NCBI RefSeq assembly: GCF_012396235.1
Contig: NZ_JAAXPA010000025.1
Location: forward strand, 61,647 to 125,646
Direction: 5' to 3'
From: Rhodococcus opacus
GTDB lineage: Bacteria; Actinomycetota; Actinomycetes; Mycobacteriales; Mycobacteriaceae
Length of the DNA: 64,000 nucleotides
Below the pieces are notes generated by a model. It was not told the DNA's origin. It worked only from the letters and a program-made list of their open reading frames with translations, and did not search any database. Position 1 is the stretch's first letter, and the number at the start of each line of letters is the position of its first letter. Position numbers and translations under genes: made by a program. Of this stretch, positions 58,724 through 64,000 are shown one piece after another.

Positions 58724-58777
58724 GGTCGGCTCGGGTGCGCACCCCCTGCAGCGCACCCGAGCCGACCCAAATTATAC
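58724..58777 (-). promoter_or_regulatory. Extended -10 promoter fused to an 18-bp hairpin, upstream of tRNA-Lys
   Basis: On the minus strand TGGTATAAT (extended -10, TATAAT at 58777-58772) is followed two bases later by a perfect inverted repeat: GGGTCGGCTCGGGTGCGC (58769-58752), 10-base loop, complement (58741-58724), then TTTT. A terminator-like hairpin thus lies between the promoter and the tRNA-Lys gene (58643). It may terminate a short RNA or regulate tRNA transcription. The -35 region is poor. Confidence 0.55.
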
Positions 58778-58970
58778 CACTTGGTGTGTTTTCGGCAGCA
58801 GTCCGGTTTCAGCTCCATAAAGGTCTTTGGGTTGGTTTCTGGGAAGTTTCCATGATCTACAGACTGCTCTGTCGGTTCTTTCAAAACGGGGATACTGTTA
58901 TGTATGGCTCCATGCTCGTCCCAGTAGGGCGGAAAGAGGGCTACTGCATCTCGGAGAGGGATTTACCGTC
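58778..58970. other. A+T-rich regulatory region before the butyrolactone-receptor-like gene
   Basis: This stretch is clearly richer in A and T than its surroundings and has no confident gene. It holds the leader of the TetR gene at 58971 (GGAGAGGG ribosome site at 58953-58960) and, on the minus strand, the region upstream of the extended -10 near 58775. A minus-strand frame 58657-58884 runs through the hairpin and is not convincing. The motif ATACTGTTATGTAT (58890-58903) is a partly symmetric candidate operator. Confidence 0.5.
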
Positions 58971-59627
58971 ATGGCACGTCAACAGGAACGTGCGCGACGC
59001 ACTCGCGCTGCGCTGGTGGAGTCGGCCGCCATCGAGTTCGCCAAGCGCGGCTATGCGGCGGCGTCCGTCAACACGATCCTCGAGGGCTCGAACGCCACCA
59101 AGGGGGCGATGTACTTCCACTTTCAGTCGAAGGAAGAACTTGCCCGTGCCGTTCTTCAGTCCGGAGTCGAGCAATTCACCGCGCTGACCGACAGGTGGAC
59201 GAGTCGCACGGACATCGGGCCGTTCGAAGCCCTCCACGGTTTCGTGATCGATCTGGCGAAGCTGTTCCATTCGAGCGTCATCGTGCGGGCCGAGTTCCGG
59301 TTGATCGTCGAACCCGAGTTCTATCCGGACGTACAGTCCGGCGGCTCGCAGGTGTGGGGGCGCGCCGCGCACGAGTTCGCGATCCGCGCTCAGCGCGACG
59401 GACTGCTGCGCGCCGACGCCGATCCCGAGAAGTTCACCAGGGTCCTGGCGGCGTCCCTCGCCGGCCAGCGGTACATGTCCGACATGACGGCGCTGGAGGG
59501 TGACCTCGGCGAGCGGTTCGCGGAATCGCTCGAAGTGATCCTCGAAGCGATGGCTTCACCCGAATGGTTGGAGAAGTTTGCGAGGGAAGGCTGGCCGGAT
59601 TCCGGTTCGGAACTTCCCGATTCGTAG
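58971..59627 (+). CDS. Gamma-butyrolactone-receptor-like TetR regulator (ArpA/ScbR group)
   Basis: 218-aa regulator. The N-terminus MARQQERARRTRAALVESAA, IEFAKRGYAAASVNTILEGSNATKGAMYFHFQSKEELA in pieces, is the ArpA/ScbR signature (GA-x-YFHF-xSKE-xLA). The ligand domain has the Trp in GSQVWGRAAHEFA expected in receptor pockets. Such proteins bind gamma-butyrolactone signals and repress antibiotic or biosynthetic genes; Rhodococcus is known to make such signals. No synthase gene (AfsA-like) is in the window. ATG 58971 has GGAGAGGG upstream; the frame extends to 58827 without homology. Confidence 0.85.
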   Translation: MARQQERARRTRAALVESAAIEFAKRGYAAASVNTILEGSNATKGAMYFHFQSKEELARAVLQSGVEQFTALTDRWTSRTDIGPFEALHGFVIDLAKLFHSSVIVRAEFRLIVEPEFYPDVQSGGSQVWGRAAHEFAIRAQRDGLLRADADPEKFTRVLAASLAGQRYMSDMTALEGDLGERFAESLEVILEAMASPEWLEKFAREGWPDSGSELPDS

Positions 59628-59641
59628 TCTGACCTGGCGAT

Positions 59642-59671
59642 TTGGGAAATTCTCGATCCGTGTCCTAAGCT
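59642..59671 (+). promoter_or_regulatory. Promoter of tRNA-Glu
   Basis: TTGGGA (59642-59647), 18-base spacer, TAAGCT (59666-59671), 54 bases before tRNA-Glu. Confidence 0.5.
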
Positions 59672-59725
59672 ATCCAAGCTCCCAACGGAACGCCGTTGAG
59701 GTACTGGTTCGGAGAAATCCGGCGG

Positions 59726-59798
59726 GCCCCCTTCGTCTAGCGGCCTAGGACGCCGCCCTTTCAAGGCGGTAGCGCGGGTTCGAATCCCGTAGGGGGTA
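59726..59798 (+). tRNA. tRNA-Glu (anticodon TTC)
   Basis: 73 bases: acceptor GCCCCCT/AGGGGGT, D-loop TCTAGCGGCCTAGGA, anticodon loop CTTTCAA (TTC), T-arm CGGGTTCGAATCCCG. No CCA encoded. Confidence 0.96.
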
Positions 59799-59801
59799 CG
59801 T

Positions 59802-59829
59802 TTGACCGGTGTCGAGCATGCGGTATGGT
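59802..59829 (+). promoter_or_regulatory. Promoter of tRNA-Asp
   Basis: TTGACC (59802-59807), 16-base spacer and TATGGT (59824-59829), 65 bases before tRNA-Asp. Confidence 0.6.
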
Positions 59830-59894
59830 TCGACGGCAGTAAAAGTGACACGCAGTAACGCTTTACACTGGTAAAGCAACAGCAGGACAAGCAA

Positions 59895-59968
59895 GGCCCT
59901 GTGGCGCAGTTGGTTAGCGCGCCGCCCTGTCACGGCGGAGGTCGCGGGTTCGAGTCCCGTCAGGGTCG
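59895..59968 (+). tRNA. tRNA-Asp (anticodon GTC)
   Basis: 74 bases: acceptor GGCCCTG/CAGGGTC (one G-T pair), D-arm with AGTTGGTTAG, anticodon loop CTGTCAC (GTC), T-arm CGGGTTCGAGTCCCG. No CCA encoded. Confidence 0.96.
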
Positions 59969-59972
59969 CAAG

Positions 59973-60003
59973 TGTGTTGCCGATACCGAGTATCGGCAAC
60001 ACA
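59973..60003 (+). terminator. Hairpin between tRNA-Asp and tRNA-Phe
   Basis: TGTGTTGCCGATA (59973-59985) pairs perfectly with TATCGGCAACACA (59991-60003), 5-base loop. Followed by ATGCGAT rather than a T-run, so it may be a processing or partial termination signal. Confidence 0.65.
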
Positions 60004-60034
60004 ATGCGATAGGCATTCGGTTCGGGTGCCGTCC

Positions 60035-60111
60035 GGCCAGGTAGCTCAGTTGGTACGAGCGTCCGCCTGAAAAGCGGAAGGTCGCCGGTTCGATCCCGGC
60101 CCTGGCCACCA
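60035..60111 (+). tRNA. tRNA-Phe (anticodon GAA), CCA encoded
   Basis: Acceptor GGCCAGG/CCTGGCC, discriminator A, encoded CCA (60109-60111), D-arm GCTC-AGTTGGTAC-GAGC, anticodon loop CTGAAAA (GAA), T-arm CCGGTTCGATCCCGG. Unlike its two neighbours it carries the 3' CCA. Confidence 0.96.
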
Positions 60112-60124
60112 CGATTCACCGAAG

Positions 60125-60159
60125 CTCCGTTGTCGAGAACGTCGACAGCGGAGTTTTTT
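60125..60159 (+). terminator. Rho-independent terminator of the tRNA cluster
   Basis: CTCCGTTGTCGA (60125-60136) pairs with TCGACAGCGGAG (60142-60153) with one wobble, followed by TTTTTT. The best intrinsic terminator in the window. Confidence 0.9.
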
Positions 60160-60173
60160 CGTTGTCCGTGTCG

Positions 60174-60509
60174 CTAGGGTGCGATCCGCAGTGTGTCGAC
60201 GAGGCCGTCGCTGAGAACGAACTCGTACTTCAGTTCCACCGGGCTCCCGGGGAAATTTCCTTTCACCGTGGTGGTGATCACGTAAGTGTCGTCGGCGGCC
60301 GTTTCCGTTCCGGTCACCTCGACCGTGTAGGTGTACTTCGATTCGAGGTCCCTGCGCCATTGCCGGATGCCGTCGCGCCCGCGGACGGTCCGGCCTTCGT
60401 CGGTCACGGCCGCGTTGTCGGTGAAGCATGCTGTGAGTGCATCGAGGTCTCCTGCGTCGGCTGCCCGAAAGTAGCGCGTGACGATCTCGGGTGTCGTGGT
60501 GGTGCTCAT
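60174..60509 (-). CDS. SnoaL-like/NTF2-fold small protein
   Basis: 111-aa NTF2-like protein. VTRYFRAADAGDLDALTACFTDNAAVTDEGRTVRGRDGIRQW (in pieces) is the standard SnoaL-like start; PVELKYEFVLSDGLVDTLRIAP ends it. No catalytic assignment is possible. ATG 60509 has AGGGAG seven bases upstream; the frame runs to 60599 without support. Divergent from the TetR gene at 60593, which probably controls it. Confidence 0.85.
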   Translation of the reverse strand: MSTTTTPEIVTRYFRAADAGDLDALTACFTDNAAVTDEGRTVRGRDGIRQWRRDLESKYTYTVEVTGTETAADDTYVITTTVKGNFPGSPVELKYEFVLSDGLVDTLRIAP

Positions 60510-60561
60510 GGTGATCTCCCTGTCCCTGTGCGTTGTCCCTGCCGGCCCGGCAGTCCGTGCG

Positions 60562-60589
60562 TATAGCGACGCTATAGAAGTAGCATAGC
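60562..60589. promoter_or_regulatory. Operator half-sites between SnoaL-like and TetR genes
   Basis: TATAGC-GAC-GCTATA (60562-60576) is a perfect inverted repeat, and ATAGC recurs at 60585-60589, giving a second GCTAT...ATAGC pair. TAGCAT (60581-60586) six bases before GTG 60593 could be a -10 of a leaderless TetR transcript, covered by the operator. Confidence 0.65.
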
Positions 60590-60592
60590 GGT

Positions 60593-61306
60593 GTGACAAA
60601 GAAGAGTGTGGCCGGTGACGCCCGCGACCGTCTGCTGAAGGCGGCGGCCCAACTACTCGACGAGGCCAAGGGCAAGCCCGTGTCCACCCGCGCCGTCTGC
60701 GACCTCGCCGGCGTGCAGGCCCCGACGCTGTACCACCACTTCGGCAGCAAGCAGGGCCTGTTCGACGCGGTCGTGGAGTACGGTTTCGGCCAGTACGTCC
60801 GGGCCACGAATCGGCGCGGGGACGACCCGGTCGACGACCTGCGGCACGGCTGGGACGATCACGTCCGCTACGGGCTCGACAATCCCTCGTTCTACGTCCT
60901 GCTGTACGGGCAGGTCGCTCCAGGCAAGCCGTGTGCGGTGACCTCCGTCGCCGAGACGAGGCTCCTCCAGTTGCTGACCGAGATCGCGCAGCAGGGACGC
61001 CTGCGCGTGACGCCTGCGGCCGCCGCCGGGCAATTCGTGGCGGCGAACGTCGGCATGACCCTGCACCTCATCGCGCAGCCGGAGGGCCGCGTCGACCTCT
61101 CCCTGTCACGGGAACTGCGCGACAACGTGATCGCCGGGCTGATCCGGCCGGCGCCCACTGTGCTGTCGGAGACCTCGAGGGAGGTGGTCGAGAAGGCGGA
61201 CGCGCTCGCGCGCGCCCTCGACGCCGACGCGGGCCGGGCCGGGTTGAGTGCCGGCGAACTCCTCGTGATGCGGGAGTGGCTCGACAAACTAACGGCAGCG
61301 ACCTAG
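60593..61306 (+). CDS. TetR-family regulator of the SnoaL-like gene
   Basis: 237-aa regulator. The HTH is DRLLKAAAQLLDEAKGKPVSTRAVCDLAGVQAPTLYHHFGSKQGLFDAVV in pieces; the ligand domain includes RHGWDDHVRYGLDNPSFYVLLYGQVAPGK. GTG 60593 seems to begin a leaderless message. It ends overlapping the convergent hydrolase gene by four bases. The operator in the divergent region implies autoregulation. Confidence 0.9.
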   Translation: MTKKSVAGDARDRLLKAAAQLLDEAKGKPVSTRAVCDLAGVQAPTLYHHFGSKQGLFDAVVEYGFGQYVRATNRRGDDPVDDLRHGWDDHVRYGLDNPSFYVLLYGQVAPGKPCAVTSVAETRLLQLLTEIAQQGRLRVTPAAAAGQFVAANVGMTLHLIAQPEGRVDLSLSRELRDNVIAGLIRPAPTVLSETSREVVEKADALARALDADAGRAGLSAGELLVMREWLDKLTAAT

Positions 61307-62187
61307 GACTCCGAGCGCCGCCGCAGGGTGTCGAAGATCTCGCGGTAGTGCAGGTGAGCCATGAAATGACCACCGGTGCGGATGTTCAGCCTGGCGCCGG
61401 GAATCCGGCGGGCGAGCTCGGGCGGCCAGGTCGTGGGCACGAGTTCGTCCTCGGTTCCACCCCAGACGTCGACCGGCACGGTCAGATCCTCCGGCGCGAA
61501 CCCCCACGGCCGCATCCACGCGCAGTAGTCCTCCACCATCCCGGGCGCCGTCCGGAGAGCCTCACCGGACATGAGCGAGAAGTTCCGGACGGGTTCGGAG
61601 CGGAGAACGGCTGCGTCCGCGGCGCCGAGGTCGCGGGCGCCGAGTCGCCGGAACAGGCGCGGAGCACGCAGCGCGACGGCGCCCATGACGCGAAAGCAGC
61701 TCCGCGCCACCAGCGGGGCGTGCTGGGACAGCCGGGTGAACACGCGGTCCCCGGCGGGAAGCTGGGCGAACACCCCGGGTTCGGTGAGGGGCAGGGCCCC
61801 GGCGATCACCGCGACACTTGTCACGCGCGACGCCACGCCGGAGCCCACCGCGAGCGCGTACTGCCCGCCCATCGACCACCCCAGGACACCGAAACGGCCG
61901 ACGCCGAGGCGATTCACGAGGTCTTCGACGTCCCGGGCCCAGTCGAGGACCGTCCTGCCCGGCTGCGGATCCGACAGTCCGATCCCCGGACGGTCGGGGG
62001 ACAGGAGCCGGATGCCCGCGTCGCGAGCACTCCGGTCGGCGGCCGCGACGTCGAGACGGCCGGCGAGCCCGCCGTGGGCGTTCACGACGGTGAATCCGCG
62101 GGGGTCGCCGTACTCCGCGAAACCCATCAGGCGTCCGTCGGGCAGCCGGATCACACGATCCTCGGGTCCGACATGAACTCTGGGCAC
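61303..62187 (-). CDS. Alpha/beta-fold hydrolase
   Basis: 294-aa hydrolase with nucleophile elbow VLGWSMGGQYAL (Ser in GWSMGG), oxyanion region VNAHGGLAGR, acid likely in VWGGTEDELVP and His in TGGHFMAHLHY. A possible esterase or epoxide/C-C hydrolase; substrate unknown. GTG 62187 follows GGAGG at ideal spacing and is preferred to ATG 62232. Convergent with the TetR gene, divergent from a KstR-like regulator. Confidence 0.88.
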   Translation of the reverse strand: MPRVHVGPEDRVIRLPDGRLMGFAEYGDPRGFTVVNAHGGLAGRLDVAAADRSARDAGIRLLSPDRPGIGLSDPQPGRTVLDWARDVEDLVNRLGVGRFGVLGWSMGGQYALAVGSGVASRVTSVAVIAGALPLTEPGVFAQLPAGDRVFTRLSQHAPLVARSCFRVMGAVALRAPRLFRRLGARDLGAADAAVLRSEPVRNFSLMSGEALRTAPGMVEDYCAWMRPWGFAPEDLTVPVDVWGGTEDELVPTTWPPELARRIPGARLNIRTGGHFMAHLHYREIFDTLRRRSES

Positions 62188-62310
62188 GGGAACCTCCGGC
62201 GGTCGAGGCGAGTCTATCCGGGGGTGGCCCACGCAATCCGGACATCGTGACGACCGGAACCGGTGCCGTCGCCGGACGGCACCGAGGTGACTGTCGCTAG
62301 GCTGACGTCC

Positions 62311-62964
62311 ATGAGCAGTGCTGAAGAGCCGCTGACGGCGGGCCGCGACGGGCTACTGTCGTTGCTTCGCAACGGGCAGCTGCCCTCGCGTGGGGCCAAA
62401 GCCCCCCAGCGGGAGCGTTATCAGCGGATCGTCGCCGCAGCGATGGAACTCGCCTCGGAGGGCGGGTACGACGCCGTGCAGATGCGGGCCATCGCCGATC
62501 GGGCGGGCGTCGCGCTGGGCACCGTGTACCGCTACTTCCCGTCGAAGAACCACATGCTGGTGATGGGCCTGTTGATGGTGTTCGAGGGAATGCGGTCCCG
62601 GTTCGAGGACGTCGCGATCCCGGGGGACACGCCGTCGGAGCGGATCCTGTTCGTCCTCCGGAAGAACACGGAAGTCCTCGAGAAGGACCGGCCGCGCTAC
62701 GAGGCCCTGGTGCGCGCGTTCATGTTCGCGGACGCGTCGGCCTCGGCCGAACTGGATGCGTTCGGCGCGCTGATGACCGAAATGTTCGCCAAGACCATCG
62801 GTGTCGAGCACATCTCCGACGACCAGTTGAACGCCATCCGGGTGATCGGTGACGTCTGGATGTCGAGCCTGGTGTCCTGGGTGGCCGGCCGCATCTCGGT
62901 GGACGAGGTGATGGCTCACCTCGGGCTCGCGGTCCGTCTCGTGTTCCGGCGCCTCGGCGGCTAG
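62311..62964 (+). CDS. KstR-like TetR-family regulator
   Basis: 217-aa regulator. RIVAAAMELASEGGYDAVQMRAIADRAGVALGTVYRYFPSKNHML (in pieces) is nearly the KstR HTH, and the C-terminal domain (RAFMFADASASAELDAFGALM, IRVIGDVWMSSLVSWVAGR) follows KstR too. KstR proteins control sterol and lipid catabolism in rhodococci and mycobacteria through a TnnAACnnGTTnnA site; none was seen upstream here, so it may be a paralogue with a different target. ATG 62311. Confidence 0.88.
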   Translation: MSSAEEPLTAGRDGLLSLLRNGQLPSRGAKAPQRERYQRIVAAAMELASEGGYDAVQMRAIADRAGVALGTVYRYFPSKNHMLVMGLLMVFEGMRSRFEDVAIPGDTPSERILFVLRKNTEVLEKDRPRYEALVRAFMFADASASAELDAFGALMTEMFAKTIGVEHISDDQLNAIRVIGDVWMSSLVSWVAGRISVDEVMAHLGLAVRLVFRRLGG

Positions 62965-62973
62965 TTCGCGCGC

Positions 62974-63798
62974 TCAGCGAAACGACTGCCGGATTACCGG
63001 TTCTCGCCGCTCGAGGATGGTGGCGGTGTGCTGGCGCACCATGCTGTCGAGGTGCTCACCCTGCGGTGCGAGCCAGAAGTCGCCCCGGTCGATGCCTGCG
63101 AAGACCAATTCCGCGAAAGTGTCTGCGTCGAGACCGTGGGTGCCGAGCAGTTCGCGCATCTGCGCGACCATCCGATCGACGGCCGGATGGGAGACCGCCC
63201 CGAACGGGTTGTCGAAGACGGACGTGACGACGGGCCCCGGCGCGAGCACGCTCGCGGACACCGGGGCGCCTACCATGGTCAACTCCATCTGCAGGCACTC
63301 GGTGATCGCGACGACCGCGAACTTCGATGCGCTGTACGGCGACATCATCGGACCGGGCGCGAATCCACCGACCGAGGCCGTGTTGACGACGCGTCCGCCG
63401 CCCTGGTCGATCATGCGCGGAACGAACGCCCGGATCCCGTTGACGACACCCGTGACGTTGACACCGAGGGCGGCGTCCCAGTCGGATTCGCCGAGTTGCC
63501 AGAGGAATCCGGCCCGCATGATTCCGGCGTTGTTGAAGAGAAGGTCCACCCGGCCGAACGAGTCGTACGCGAGATCGGCCAGGGCGTGGACGGACCCGGA
63601 GTCCGCGACGTCGGTTGCGCACGTGAGGGCGGCTCCGCCCAGATCTGCGGCCAGACGATCCAGCGCGGCCGTATCGATGTCGGCGAGGAGCACTGCCATA
63701 CCGCGAGCGTGCGCGTGCCGGGCTATCCCCGCCCCGATTCCCGAGGCCGCGCCGGTGACGACGACAACCTGCTTTTCCTGTGTTTCCGGTTCCGTCAC
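62974..63798 (-). CDS. Short-chain dehydrogenase/reductase
   Basis: 274-aa NAD(P)-dependent SDR. Cofactor motif VVVTGAASGIGAGIA (TGxxxGIG), NNAG (LLFNNAGIMRAG), catalytic Ser in VVNTASVGGFAPG and Tyr-Lys in SPYSASKFAVV. The C-terminus is longer than in minimal SDRs. GTG 63798. Convergent with the KstR-like gene by ten bases; substrate unknown, perhaps sterol or fatty-acid related (inference). Confidence 0.92.
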   Translation of the reverse strand: MTEPETQEKQVVVVTGAASGIGAGIARHAHARGMAVLLADIDTAALDRLAADLGGAALTCATDVADSGSVHALADLAYDSFGRVDLLFNNAGIMRAGFLWQLGESDWDAALGVNVTGVVNGIRAFVPRMIDQGGGRVVNTASVGGFAPGPMMSPYSASKFAVVAITECLQMELTMVGAPVSASVLAPGPVVTSVFDNPFGAVSHPAVDRMVAQMRELLGTHGLDADTFAELVFAGIDRGDFWLAPQGEHLDSMVRQHTATILERREPVIRQSFR

Positions 63799-63860
63799 GG
63801 CTCGACCGTAGGACCGTCGTCGGCCGCCTCGGCCCGGGTTTCTCTCTCAGCGGGACATAT

Positions 63861-64000
63861 TCACGTGCCGGGACGCCACAGTGGTGCGGGGTCCGGGCCC
63901 TCCTCGCCCTGCTGCTGCGCACCCCGGAAGCGTGCCGCGAAGACGATCCAGCCGATGGTGGCCATGAGCAGGAAGCTGACCAGGCGGTAGACGACGATCG
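63861..64000 (-). CDS. C-terminal end of a membrane protein gene, cut by the window edge
   Basis: 46 complete codons on the minus strand read IVVYRLVSFLLMATIGWIVFAARFRG, then QQQGEEGPDPAPLWRPGT and stop (TGA at 63861-63863). The hydrophobic helix with YRL..F suggests the last helix of a YbhN/lysylphosphatidylglycerol-synthase-like flippase, but the evidence is short. The rest lies beyond base 64000. Confidence 0.6.
   Translation of the reverse strand, partial: IVVYRLVSFLLMATIGWIVFAARFRGAQQQGEEGPDPAPLWRPGT

Noticed and set aside
58657..58884. A 75-codon minus-strand frame through the tRNA-Lys upstream region
   Set aside because: It passes through the 18-bp hairpin and its TTTT tract; composition is unlike the host and no family is evident.

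Overview
The window is high-GC actinobacterial DNA, and the gene content points to a Rhodococcus-type member of the Mycobacteriales. The reasons are: a mycothiol synthase gene (mshD), the LmeA-like protein, LCP and DesA1 cell-envelope genes, the GlnR/PHO regulatory set, and a gene order from purS to desA1 that matches, from memory, Mycobacterium tuberculosis Rv0787A-Rv0824c. Species assignment (R. jostii/opacus-like) is inference; no alignment was run.

Layout. 1-9 kb: the 3' part of oligopeptidase B, two small exported proteins, a C4-dicarboxylate two-component system divergent from a dctA symporter, a glutathione peroxidase, a deacetylase-like protein and an MBL-fold hydrolase. 9-26 kb: purine biosynthesis (purS-purQ, purL, purF, purM) interrupted by a frameshifted whiB, a HemK2-like methyltransferase, malQ, a TetR/glycosyltransferase pair, an M18 aminopeptidase, a membrane alpha/beta hydrolase, a CPBP protease, an SCP-like protein and a decayed cyclopropane-fatty-acid synthase gene. 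26-30 kb: DUF3073, asparaginase, MOSC, YgfZ-like and aminodeoxychorismate lyase genes. 30-36.5 kb: the complete cydABDC cytochrome bd operon, followed by a mini-ORF and a strongly structured RNA candidate. 36.6-45 kb: an AbiEi-like protein, a nitrobindin-like protein coupled to an unlisted 32-codon membrane peptide, a cutinase-like protein, and a sulfur operon (DUF4395, sulfurtransferase, DUF1416) preceded by a polycysteine leader ORF; then thioredoxin, lmeA, glnR and mshD. 45-50.3 kb: pstSCAB and convergent phoU, each preceded by a PHO box. 50-55 kb: LCP protein, dusB and desA1. 55-64 kb: small metabolic genes, four TetR-family regulators (one of gamma-butyrolactone-receptor type, one KstR-like), four tRNA genes (Lys, Glu, Asp, Phe) and short-chain dehydrogenase and hydrolase genes; a membrane-protein gene runs off the right edge.

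Themes. Many genes form tight ATGA/GTGA/TTGA overlaps. Several promoters place the -10 box 6-7 bases before the start codon, as expected for leaderless mRNAs. A palindromic repeat of about 45 bp occurs three times at gene ends. The features that deserve most attention are the cysteine-rich leader ORF, the repeat family (one copy encodes a protein C-terminus), the mini-ORF/structured RNA after cydC, and the extended -10/hairpin arrangement beside the tRNA-Lys gene. I saw no CRISPR array, prophage or insertion sequence.
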